A DNA stretch of 64,000 nt from Sepiola atlantica (taxonomy: Eukaryota > Mollusca > Cephalopoda > Sepiida > Sepiolidae), in the NCBI GenBank assembly GCA_963556195.1, contig CAUVYP010000587.1, positions 1-64,000 on the forward strand, written 5' to 3'. The stretch's first letter is position 1; every line of letters begins with the position of its first letter. The notes beneath the pieces were generated by a model, which made no database searches, had not been told where the DNA came from, and saw only the letters and a list, made by a program, of their open reading frames with translations. The position numbers and the translations under genes were made by a program. Positions 22,070-34,903 of this stretch are shown here, piece by piece.

Positions 22070-24487
22070 TTAGTGCGATTTAAAGTTGATATCGCTTTTG
22101 TTTATAACTTCACCATTCTTTTGAATTGTGCAACGAAACTTTGCAGAGATAAGCGGAGTCACATGCACTACTGAAGTACCAAGTTTCAGAAGTGCAGCTC
22201 TTTTACTGCCGGAGATATGTCGATACAAACTGAATACGCAAAACATCAACAAAATTTAGCGCGTTTTAAAGTGGATATCGCTTTTGTTTATAACTTCCAC
22301 ATTTATTCGAATTGTGCAACGAAACTTTGCAGACAGTCGCGGATAGGCCTTTTCTACTGAAGTACCAAGTTTCAGAAGTGCAGCTCTTGTACGGCCGGAG
22401 ATATGTCGATACAAACTGAATACGCAAAACATCAACAAAATTTAGCGCGTTTTAAAGTTGATATCGCTTTTGTTTATAACTTCCACATTTATTCGAATTG
22501 TGCAACGAAACTTTGCACAGATTAGCGGAGTCACATTTTCTACTGAAGTACCAAGTTTCAGAAGTGCAGCTCTTGTACTGCCGGAGATATGTCGATACAA
22601 ACTGAATACGCAAAACATCAACAAAATTTAGCGCGTTTTAAAGTTGATATCGCTTTTGTTTATAACTTCCACATTTATTCGAATTGTGCAACGAAACTTT
22701 GCACAGATTAGCGGAGTCACATTTTCTACTGAAGTACCAAGTTTCAGAAGTGCAGCTCTTGTACTGCCGTAGATATGTCGATACAAACTGAATACGCAAA
22801 CTATCAACAAAATTTAGTGCGATTTAAAGTTAGTATCGCTTTTGTTTATAACTTCCACATTCTTTAGAATTGTGCAACGAAACTTTGCAGAGATAAGCGG
22901 AGTCACATGCTCTACTGAAGTACCAAGTTTCAGAAGTGCAGCTCTTTTACTGCCGGAGATATGTCGATACAAACTGAATACGCAAAACATCAACAAAATT
23001 TAGCGCGTTTTAAAGTTGATATCGCTTTTGTTTATAACTTCCACATTTATTCGAATTGTGCAACGAAACTTTGCACAGATTAGCGGAGTCACATTTTCTA
23101 CTGAAGTACCAAGTTTCAGAAGTGCAGCTCTTGTACTGCCGGAGATATGTCGATACAAACTGAATACACAAAACATCAACAAAATTTAGCGCGTTTTAAA
23201 GTTGATATCGCTTTTGTTTATAACTTCCACATTTATTCGAATTGTGCAACGAAACTTTGCACAGATTAGCGGAGTCACATTTTCTACTGAAGTACCAAGT
23301 TTCAGAAGTGCAGCTCTTGTACTGCCGGAGATATGTCGGTACAAACTGAATACGCAAAACATCAACAAAATTTAGCGCGTTTTAAAGTTGATATCGCTTT
23401 TGTTTATAACTTCCACATTTATTCGAATTGTGCAACGAAACTTTGCACAGATTAGCGGAGTCACATTTTCTACTGAAGTACCAAGTTTCAGAAGTGCAGC
23501 TCTTGTACTGCCGGAGATATGTCGATACAAACTGAATACGCAAAACATCAACAAAATTTAGCGCGTTTTAAAGTTGATATCGCTTTTGTTTATAACTTCC
23601 ACATTTATTCGAATTGTGCAACGAAACTTTGCACAGATTAGCGGAGTCACATTTTCTACTGAAGTACCAAGTTTCAGAAGTGCAGCTCTTGTACTGCCGG
23701 AGATATGTCGATACAAACTGAATACGCAAAACATCAACAAAATTTAGCGCGTTTTAAAGTTGATATCGCTTTTGTTTATAACTTCCACATTTATTCGAAT
23801 TGTGCAACGAAACTTTGCACAGATTAGCGGAGTCACATTTTCTACTGAAGTACCAAGTTTCAGAAGTGCAGCTCTTGTACTGCCGGAGATATGTCGATAC
23901 AAACTGAATACGCAAAACATCAACAAAATTTAGCGCGTTTTAAAGTTGATATCGCTTTTGTTTATAACTTCCACATTTATTCGAATTGTGCAACGAAACT
24001 TTGCACAGATTAGCGGAGTCACATTTTCTACTGAAGTACCAAGTTTCAGAAGTGCAGCTCTTGTACTGCCGGAGATATGTCGATACAAACTGAATACGCA
24101 AAACATCAACAAAATTTAGCGCGTTTTAAAGTTGATATCGCTTTTGTTTATAACTTCCACATTTATTCGAATTGTGCAACGAAACTTTGCACAGATTAGC
24201 GGAGTCACATTTTCTACTGAAGTACCAAGTTTCAGAAGTGCAGCTTTTGTACTGCCGGAGATATGTCGATACAAACTGAATACGCAAAACATCAACAAAA
24301 TTTAGCGCGTTTTAAAGTGGATATCGCTTTTGTTTATAACTTCCACATTTATTCGAATTATGCAACGAAACTTTGCACAGATTAGCGGAGTCACATTTTC
24401 TACTGAAGTACCAAGTTTCAGAAGTGCAGCTCTTGTACTGCCGGAGATATGTCGATACAAACTGAATACGCAAACTATCAACAAAAT
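22070..24487. repeat. 13-monomer higher-order unit (2418 bp), copy 2
   Basis: This is the tandem copy of 19652-22069 in the same monomer order. Private changes include gtacggccgg near 22390, tacacaaaac near 23165, gtcggtac near 23337 and a gtggatatc left variant in the closing A* (24302), which is shared with the A* at 28394. Confidence 0.87.
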
Positions 24488-26161
24488 TTAGTGCGATTTA
24501 AAGTTGATATCGCTTTTGTTTATAACTTCACCATTCTATTGAATTGTGCAACGAAACTTTGCAGAGATAAGCGGAGTCACATGCTCTACTGAAGTACCAA
24601 GTTTCAGAAGTGCAGCTCTTGTACTGTCGGAGATATGTCGATACAAACTGAATACGCAAAACATCAACAAAATTTAGCGCGTTTTAAAGTGGATATCGCT
24701 TTTGTTTATAACTTCCACATTTATTCGAATTGTGCAACGAAACATTGCAGACCGTCACGGAGACACACGTTCTACTGAAGTACCAAGTTTCAGAAGTGAA
24801 GCTCTTGTACTGCCGGAGATATGTCGATACAAACTGAATACGCAAAACATCAACTAAATTTAGCGCGTTTTAAAGTTGATATCGCTTTTGTTTATAACTT
24901 CCACATTTATTCGAATTGTGCAACGAAACTTTGCACAGATTAGCGGAGTCACATTTGCTACTGAAGTACCAAGTTTCAGAAGTGCAGCTCTTGTCCTGCC
25001 GGAGATATGTCGATACAAACTGAATACGCAAAACATCAACAAAATTTAGCGCGTTTTAAAGTTGATATCGCTTTTGTTTATAACTTCCACATATATTCGA
25101 ATTGTGCAACGAAACTTTGCACAGATTAGCGGAGTCACATTTTCTACTGAAGTACCAAGTTTCAGAAGTGCAGCCTTTGTACTGCCGGAGATATGTCGAT
25201 ACAAACTGAATACGCAAAACATCAACAAAATTTAGCGCGTTTTAAAGTTGATATCGCTTTTGTTTATAACTTCCACATTTATTCGAATTGTGCAACGAAA
25301 CTTTGCACAGATTAGCGGAGTAACATTTTCTACTGAAGTACCAAGTTTAAGAAGTGCAGCTTTTGTACGTCCGGAGATATGTCGATACAAACTGAATACG
25401 CAAAACATCAACAAAATTTAGCGCGTTTTAAAGTTGATATCGCTTTTGTTTATAACTTCCACATTTATTCGAATTGTGCAACGAAACTTTGCACAGATTA
25501 GCGGAGTCACATTTTCTACTGAAGTACCAAGTTTCAGAAGTGCAGCTCTTGTACTGCCGGAGATATGTCGATACAAACTGAATACGCAAACTATCAACAA
25601 AATTTAGTGCGATTTAAAGTTGATATCGCTTTTGTTTATAACTTCACCATTCTATTGAATTGTGCAACGAAACTTTGCAGAGATAAGCGGAGTCACATGC
25701 TCTACTGAAGTACCAAGTTTCAGAAGTGCAGCTCTTGTACTGCCGGAGATATGTCGATACAAACTGAATACGCAAAACATCAACAAAATTTAGCGCGTTT
25801 TAAAGTGGATATCGCTTTTGTTTATAACTTCCACATTTATTCGAATTGTGCAACGAAACTTTGATGACCGTCGCGGATAGGCCTTTTCTACTGAAGTACC
25901 AAGTTTCAGAAGTGCAGCTCTTTTACTGCCGGAGATATGTCGATACAAACTGAATACGCAAAACATCAACAAAATTTAGCGCGTTTTAAAGTTGATATCG
26001 CTTTTGTTTATAACTTCCACATTTATTCGAATTGTGCAACGAAACTTTGCACAGATTAGCGGAGTCACATTTTCTACTGAAGTACCAAGTTTCAGAAGTG
26101 CAGCTCGTGTACTGCCGGAGATATGTCGATACAAACTGAATACGCAAAACATCAACAAAAT
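23000..26161. repeat. 22-monomer-offset (4092 bp) homologous segment, left copy
   Basis: The order is six A, A (cagctttt), A* (gtggatatc and gaattatgc), H, R, N, A, A, A*, H, K, A. It is collinear with 27092-30253 at an offset of 4092 bp. Internal marks shared by both are caccattctattg in the H units, gaaacattg in R, acatttgct in N and cagcctttg in the A after N. Beyond this segment the two copies differ in how many A units follow. Confidence 0.82.
25790..25975. repeat. Chimeric K/R block
   Basis: The block reads gatgaccgtcgcggatagg (about 25863-25881). It has the ccgtcgcgg of R followed by the atagg of K, and ttgatga replaces ttgcaga. This is best read as an exchange between K and R versions in the shared tcgcgg core plus local changes. 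Confidence 0.8.
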
Positions 26162-27091
26162 TTAGCGCGTTTTAAAGTTGATATCGCTTTTGTTTATAAC
26201 TTCCACATTTATTCGAATTGTGCCACGAAACTTTGCACAGATTAGCGGAGTCACATTTTCTACTGAAGTACCAAGTTTCAGAAGTGCAGCTCTTGTACTG
26301 CCGGAGATATGTCGATACAAACTGAATACGCAAAACATCAACAAAATTTAGCGCGTTTTAAAGTTGATATCGCTTTTGTTTATAACTTCCACATTTATTC
26401 GAATTGTGCAACGAAACTTTGCACAGATTAGCGGAGTCACATTTTCTACTGAAGTACCAAGTTTCAGAAGTGCAGCTCTTGTACTGCCGGAGATATGTCG
26501 ATACAAACTGAATACGCAAACTATCAACAAAATTTAGTGCGATTTAAAGTTGATATCGCTTTTGTTTATAACTTCACCATTCTATTGAATTGTGCAACGA
26601 AACTTTGCAGAGATAAGCGGAGTCACATGCTCTACTGAAGTACCAAGTTTCAGAAGTGCAGCTCTTGTACTGCCGGAGATATGTCGATACAAACTGAATA
26701 CGCAAAACATCAACAAAATTTAGCGCGTTTTAAAGTGGATATCGCTTTTGTTTATAACTTCCACATTTATTCGAATTGTGCAACGAAACTTTGCAGACAG
26801 TCGCGGATAGGCCTTTTCTACTGAAGTACCAAGTTTCAGAAGTGCAGCTCTTTTACTGCCGGAGATATGTCGATACAAACTGAATACGCAAAACATCAAC
26901 AAAATTTAGCGCGTTTTAAAGTTGATATCGCTTTTGTTTATAACTTCCACATTTATTCGAATTGTGCAACGAAACTTTGCACAGATTAGCGGAGTCACAT
27001 TTTCTACTGAAGTACCAAGTTTCAGAAGTGCAGCTCTTTTACTGCCGGAGATATGTCGATACAAACTGAATACGCAAAACATCAACAAAAT

Positions 27092-30000
27092 TTAGCGCGT
27101 TTTAAAGTTGATATCGCTTTTGTTTATAACTTCCACATTTATTCGAATTGTGCAACGAAACTTTGCACAGATTAGCGGAGTCACATTTTCTACTGAAGTA
27201 CCAAGTTTCAGAAGTGCAGCTCTTGTACTGCCGGAGATATGTCGATACAAACTGAATACGCAAAACATCAACAAAATTTAGCGCGTTTTAAAGTTGATAT
27301 CGCTTTTGTTTATAACTTCCACATTTATTCGAATTGTGCAACGAAACTTTGCACAGATTAGCGGAGTCACATTTTCTACTGAAGTACCAAGTTTCAGAAG
27401 TGCAGCTCTTGTACTGCCGGAGATATGTCGATACAAACTGAATACGCAAAACATCAACAAAATTTAGCGCGTTTTAAAGTTGATATCGCTTTTGTTTATA
27501 ACTTCCACATTTATTCGAATTGTGCAACGAAACTTTGCACAGATTAGCGGAGTCACATTTTCTACTGAAGTACCAAGTTTCAGAAGTGCAGCTCTTGTAC
27601 TGCCGGAGATATGTCGATACAAACTGAATACGCAAAACATCAACAAAATTTAGCGCGTTTTAAAGTTGATATCGCTTTTGTTTATAACTTCCACATTTAT
27701 TCGAATTGTGCAACGAAACTTTGCACAGATCAGCGGAGTCACATTTTCTACTGAAGTACCAAGTTTCAGAAGTGCAGCTCTTGTACTGCCGGAGATATGT
27801 CGATACAAACTGAATACGCAAAACATCAACAAAATTTAGCGCGTTTTAAAGTTGATATCGCTTTTGTTTATAACTTCCACATTTATTCGAATTGTGCAAC
27901 GAAACTTTGCACAGATTAGCGGAGTCACATTTTCTACTGAAGTACCAAGTTTCAGAAGTGCAGCTCTTGTACTGCCGGAGATATGTCGATACAAACTGAA
28001 TACGCAAAACATCAACAAAATTTAGCGCGTTTTAAAGTTGATATCGCTTTTGTTTATAACTTCCACATTTATTCGAATTGTGCAACGAAACTTTGCACAG
28101 ATTAGCGGAGTCACATTTTCTACTGAAGTACCAAGTTTCAGAAGTGCAGCTCTTGTACTGCCGGAGATATGTCGATACAAACTGAATACGCAAAACATCA
28201 ACAAAATTTAGCGCGTTTTAAAGTTGATATCGCTTTTGTTTATAACTTCCACATTTATTCGAATTGTGCAACGAAACTTTGCACAGATTAGCGGAGTCAC
28301 ATTTTCTACTGAAGTACCAAGTTTCAGAAGTGCAGCTTTTGTACTGCCGGAGATATGTCGATACAAACTGAATACGCAAAACATCAACAAAATTTAGCGC
28401 GTTTTAAAGTGGATATCGCTTTTGTTTATAACTTCCACATTTATTCGAATTATGCAACGAAACTTTGCACAGATTAGCGGAGTCACATTTTCTACTGAAG
28501 TACCAAGTTTCAGAAGTGCAGCTCTTGTACTGCCGGAGATATGTCGATACAAACTGAATACGCAAACTATCAACAAAATTTAGTGCGATTTAAAGTTGAT
28601 ATCGCTTTTGTTTGTAACTTCACCATTCTATTGAATTGTGCAACGAAACTTTGCAGAGATAAGCGGAGTCACATGCTCTACTGAAGTACCAAGTTTCAGA
28701 AGTGCAGCTCTTGTACTGCCGGAGATATGTCGATACAAACTGAATACGCAAAACATCAACAAAATTTAGCGCGTTTTAAAGTGGATATCGCTTTTGTTTA
28801 TAACTTCCACATTTATTAAAATTGTGCAACGAAACATTGCAGACCGTCGCGGAGACACACGTTCTACTGAAGTACCAAGTTTCAGAAGTGCAGCTCTTGT
28901 ACTGCCGGAGATATGTCGATACAAACTGAATACGCAAAACATCAACTAAATTTAGCGCGTTTTAAAGTTGATATCGCTTTTGTTTATAACTTCCACATTT
29001 ATTCGAATTGTGCAACGAAACTTTGCACAGATTAGCGGAGTCACATTTGCTACTGAAGTACCAAGTTTCAGAAGTGCAGCTCTTGTACTGCCGGAGATAT
29101 GTCGATACAAACTGAATACGCAAAACATCAACAAAATTTAGCGCGTTTTAAAGTTGATATCGCTTTTGTTTATAACTTCCACATTTATTCGAATTGTGCA
29201 ACGAAACTTTGCACAGATTAGCGGAGTCACATTTTCTACTGAAGTACCAAGTTTCAGAAGTGCAGCCTTTGTACTGCCGGAGATATGTCGATACAAACTG
29301 AATACGCAAAACATCAACAAAATTTAGCGCGTTTTATAGTTGATATCGCTTTTGTTTATAACTTCCACATTTATTCGAATTGTGCAACGAAACTTTGCAC
29401 AGATTAGCGGAGTCACATTTTCTACTGAAGTACCAAGTTTCAGAAGTGCAGCTTTTGTACTGCCGGAGATATGTCGATACAAACTGAATACGCAAAACAT
29501 CAACAAAATTTAGCGCGTTTTAAAGTTGATATCGCTTTTGTTTATAACTTCCACATTTATTCGAATTGTGCAACGAAACTTTGCACAGATTAGCGGAGTC
29601 ACATTTTCTACTGAAGTACCAAGTTTCAGAAGTGCAGCTCTTGTACTGCCGGAGATATGTCGATACAAACTGAATACGCAAACTATCAACAAAATTTAGT
29701 GCGATTTAAAGTTGATATCGCTTTTGTTTATAACTTCACCATTCTATTGAATTGTGCAACGAAACTTTGCAGAGATAAGCGGAGTCACATGCTCTACTGA
29801 AGTACCAAGTTTCAGAAGTGCAGCTCTTGTACTGCCGGAGATATGTCGATACAAACTGAATACGCAAAACATCAACAAAATTTAGCGCGTTTTAAAGTGG
29901 ATATCGCTTTTGTTTATAACTTCCACATTTATTCGAATTGTGCAACGAAACTTTGCAGACAGTCGCGGATAGGCCTTTTCTACTGAAGTACCAAGTTTCA

Positions 30001-30253
30001 GAAGTGCAGCTCTTTTACTGCCGGAGATATGTCGATACAAACTGAATACGCAAAACATCAACAAAATTTAGCGCGTTTTAAAGTTGATATCGCTTTTGTT
30101 TATAACTTCCACATTTATTCGAATTGTGCAACGAAACTTTGCACAGATTAGCGGAGTCACATTTTCTACTGAAGTACCAAGTTTCAGAAGTGCAGCTCTT
30201 GTACTGCCGGAGATATGTCGATACAAACTGAATACGCAAAACATCAACAAAAT
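27092..30253. repeat. 22-monomer-offset (4092 bp) homologous segment, right copy
   Basis: This is the second copy of the 23000-26161 segment. Private marks are acagatcagcgg near 27727, tttgtaactt near 28611, cattaaaattg near 28815 and gttttatagttg near 29333. After it the array continues A A A A R N A A rather than A A* H K, so the duplication ends around 30.2 kb. Confidence 0.82.
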
Positions 30254-30997
30254 TTAGCGCGTTTTAAAGTTGATATCGCTTTTGTTTATAACTTCCACAT
30301 TTATTCGAATTGTGCAACGAAACTTTGCACAGATTAGCGGAGTCACATTTTCTACTGAAGTACCAAGTTTCAGAAGTGCAGCTCTTGTACTGCCGGAGAT
30401 ATGTCGATACAAACTGAATACGCAAAACATCAACAAAATTTAGCGCGTTTTAAAGTTGATATCGCTTTTGTTTATAACTTCCACATTTATTCGAATTGTG
30501 CAACGAAACTTTGCACAGATTAGCGGAGTCACATTTTCTACTGAAGTACCAAGTTTCAGAAGTGCAGCTCTTGTACTGCCGGAGATATGTCGATACAAAC
30601 TGAATACGCAAAACATCAACAAAATTTAGCGCGTTTTAAAGTTGATATCGCTTTTGTTTATAACTTCCACATTTATTCGAATTGTGCAACGAAACTTTGC
30701 ACAGATTAGCGGAGTAACATTTTCTACTGAAGTACCAAGTTTAAGAAGTGCAGCTTTTGTACTGCCGGAGATATGTCGATACAAACTGAATACGCAAAAC
30801 ATCAACAAAATTTAGCGCGTTTTAAAGTTGATATCGCTTTTGTTTATAACTTCCACATTTATTCGAATTGTGCAACGAAACTTTGCACAGATTAGCGGAG
30901 TCACATTTTCTACTGAAGTACCAAGTTTCAGAAGTGCAGCTCTTGTACTGCCGGAGATATGTCGATACAAACTGAATACGCAAAACATCAACAAAAT

Positions 30998-32485
30998 TTA
31001 GCGCGTTTTAAAGTGGATATCGCTTTTGTTTATAACTTCCACATTTATTCGAATTGTGCAACGAAACATTGCAGACCGTCGCGGAGACACACGTTCTACT
31101 GAAGTACCAAGTTTCAGAAGTGCAGCTCTTGTACTGCCGGAGATATGTCGATACAAACTGAATACGCAAAACATCAACTAAATTTAGCGCGTTTTAAAGT
31201 TGATATCGCTTTTGTTTATAACTTCCACATTTATTCGAATTGTGCAACGAAACTTTGCACAGATTAGCGCAGTCACATTTGCTACTGAAGTACCAAGTTT
31301 CAGAAGTGCAGCTCTTGTACTGCCGGAGATATGTCGATACAAACTGAATACGCAAAACATCAACAAAATTTAGCGCGTTTTAAAGTTGATATCGCTTTTG
31401 TTTATAACTTCCACATTTATTCGAATTGTGCAACGAAACTTTGCACAGATTAGCGGAGTCACATTTTCTACTGAAGTACCAAGTTTCAGAAGTGCAGCCT
31501 TTGTACTGCCGGAGATATGTCGATACAAACTGAATACGCAAAACATCAACAAAATTTAGCGCGTTTTAAAGTTGATATCGCTTTTGTTTATAACTTCCAC
31601 ATTTATTCGAATTGTGCAACGAAACTTTGCACAGATTAGCGGAGTCACATTTTCTACTGAAGTACCAAGTTTCAGAAGTGCAGCTTTTGTACTGCCGGAG
31701 ATATGTTGATACAAACTGAATACGCAAAACATCAACAAAATTTAGCGCGTTTTAAAGTTGATATCGCTTTTGTTTATAACTTCCACATTTATTCGAATTG
31801 TGCAACGAAACTTTGCACAGATTAGCGGAGTCACATTTTCTACTGAAGTACCAAGTTTCAGAAGTGCAGCTCTTGTACTGCTGGAGATATGTCGATACAA
31901 ACTGAATACGCAAACTATCAACAAAATTTAGTGCGATTTAAAGTTGATATCGCTTTTGTTTATAACTTCACCATTCTATTGAATTGTGCAACGAAACTTT
32001 GCAGAGATAAGCGGAGTCACATGCTCTACTGAAGTACCAAGTTTCAGAAGTGCAGCTCTTGTACTGCCGGAGATATGTCGATACAAACTGAATACGTAAA
32101 ACATCAACAAAATTTAGCGCGTTTTAAAGTGGATATCGCTTTTGTTTATAACTTCCACATTTATTCGAATTGTGCAACGAAACTTTGCAGACAGTCGCGG
32201 ATAGGCCTTTTCTACTGAAGTACCAAGTTTCAGAAGTGCAGCTCTTTTACTGCCGGAGATATGTCGATACAAACTGAATACGCAAAACATCAACAAAATT
32301 TGGCGCGTTTTAAAGTTGATATCGCTTTTGTTTATAACTTCCACATTTATTCGAATTGTGCAACGAAACTTTGCACAGATTAGCGGAGTCACATTTTCTA
32401 CTGAAGTACCAAGTTTCAGAAGTGCAGCTCGTGTACTGCCGGAGATATGTCGATACAAACTGAATACGCAAAACATCAACAAAAT
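30998..32485. repeat. 8-monomer cassette R N A A A* H K A, fourth instance
   Basis: This copy has the same order and marks as the instances at 17978, 24674 and 28766. Private changes are agcgcagtc in N near 31269, gatatgttgatac near 31702, gctggagat near 31880, aatacgtaaaac near 32092 and aatttggcgcg near 32298. The last change removes the stop triplet usually found at the monomer edge on the minus strand. Confidence 0.84.
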
Positions 32486-33973
32486 TTAGCGCGTTTTAAA
32501 GTTGATATCGCTTTTGTTTATAACTTCCACATTTATTCGAATTGTGCCACGAAACTTTGCACAGATTAGCGGAGTCACATTTTCTACTGAAGTACCAAGT
32601 TTCAGAAGTGCAGCTCTTGTACTGCCGGAGATATGTCGATACAAACTGAATACGCAAAACATCAACAAAATTTAGCGCGTTTTAAAGTTGATATCGCTTT
32701 TGTTTATAACTTCCACATTTATTCGAATTGTGCAACGAAACTTTGCACAGATTAGCGGAGTCACATTTTCTACTGAAGTACCAAGTTTCATAAGTGCAGC
32801 TCTTTTACTGCCGGAGATATGTCGATACAAACTGAATACGCAAAACATCAACAAAATTTAGCGCGTTTTAAAGTTGATATCGCTTTTGTTTATAACTTCC
32901 ACATTTATTCGAATTATGCAACGAAACTTTGTACAGATTAGCGGAGACACATTTTCTACTGAAGTACCAAGTTTCAGAAGTGCAGCTCTTGTACTGCCGG
33001 AGATATGTCGATACAAACTGAATACGCAAAACATCAACAAAATTTAGCGCGTTTTAAAGTTGATATCGCTTTTGTTTATAACTTCCACATTTATTCGAAT
33101 TGTGCAACGAAACTTTGCACAGATTAGCGGAGTCACATTTTCTACTGAAGTACCAAGTTTCAGAAGTGCAGCTCTTGTACTGCAAGAGATATGTCGATAC
33201 AAACTGAATACGCAAAACATCAACAAAATTTAGCGCGTTTTAAAGTTGATATCGCTTTTGTTTATAACTTCCACATTTATTCGAATTGTGCAACGAAACT
33301 TTGCACAGATTAGCGGAGTCACATTTTCTACTGAAGTACCAAGTTTCAGAAGTGCAGCTTTTGTACTGCCGGAGATATGTCGATACAAACTGAATACGCA
33401 AAACATCAACAAAATTTAGCGCGTTTTAAAGTTGATATCGCTTTTGTTTATAACTTCCACATTTATTCGAATTGTGCAACGAAACTTTGCACAGATTAGC
33501 GGAGTCACATTTTCTACTGAAGTACCAAGTTTCAGAAGTGCAGCTTTTGTACTGCCGGAGATATGTCGATACAAACTGAATACGCAAAACATCAACAAAA
33601 TTTAGCGCGTTTTAAAGTTGATATCGCTTTTGTTTATAACTTCCACATTTATTCGAATTGTGCAACGAAACTTTGCACAGATTAGCGGAGTCACATTTTC
33701 TACTGAAGTACCAAGTTTCAGAAGTGCAGCTCTTGTACTGCCGGAGATATGTCGATACAAACTGAATACGCAAACTATCAACAAAATTTAGTGCGATTTA
33801 AAGTTGATATCGCTTTTGTTTATAACTTCACCATTCTATTGAATTGTGCAACGAAACTTTGCAGAGATAAGCGGAGTCACATGCTCTACTGAAGTACCAA
33901 GTTTCAGAAGTGCAGCTCTTGTACTGCCGGAGATATGTCGATACAAACTGAATACGCAAAACATCAACAAAAT
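32114..33973. repeat. 10-monomer higher-order unit (1860 bp), copy 1
   Basis: The order is K, seven A, A*, H. The first seven monomers are collinear with 33974-35275 at an offset of 1860 bp. Both contain an A with gtgccacg, an A with gaattatgc and gcggagacac, and an A with tgcaagagat. The last mark occurs only at about 33183, 35043 and 36902. Confidence 0.86.
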
Positions 33974-34903
33974 TTAGCGCGTTTTAAAGTGGATATCGCT
34001 TTTGTTTATAACTTCCACATTTATTCGAATTGTGCAACGAAACTTTGCAGACAGTCGCGGATAGGCCTTTTCTACTGAAGTACCAAGTTTCAGAAGTGCA
34101 GCTCTTTTACTGCCGGAGATATGTCGATACAAACTGAATACGCAAAACATCAACAAAATTTAGCGCGTTTTAAAGTTGATATCGCTTTTGTTTATAACTT
34201 CCACATTTATTCGAATTGTGCAACGAAACTTTGCACAGATTAGCGGAGTCACATTTTCTACTGAAGTACCAAGTTTCAGAAGTGCAGCTCGTGTACTGCC
34301 GGAGATATGTCGATACAAACTGAATACGCAAAACATCAACAAAATTTAGCGCGTTTTAAAGTTGATATCGCTTTTGTTTATAACTTCCACATTTATTCGA
34401 ATTGTGCCACGAAACTTTGCACAGATTAGCGGAGTCACATGTTCTACTGAAGTACCAAGTTTCAGAAGTGCAGCTCTTGTACTGCCGGAGATATGTCGAT
34501 ACAAACTGAATACGCAAAACATCAACAAAATTTAGCGCGTTTTAAAGTTGATATCGCTTTTGTTTATAACTTCCACATTTATTCGAATTGTGCAACGAAA
34601 CTTTGCACAGATTAGCGGAGTCACATTTTCTACTGAAGTACCAAGTTTCAGAAGTGCAGCTCTTGTACTGCCGGAGATATGTCGATACAAACTGAATACG
34701 CAAAACATCAACAAAATTTAGCGCGTTTTAAAGTTGATATCGCTTTTGTTTATAACTTCCACATTTATTCGAATTATGCAACGAAACTTTGCACAGATTA
34801 GCGGAGACACATTATCTACTGAAGTACCAAGTTTCAGAAGTGCAGCTCTTGTACTGCCGGAGATATGTCGATACAAACTGAATACGCAAAACATCAACAA
34901 AAT

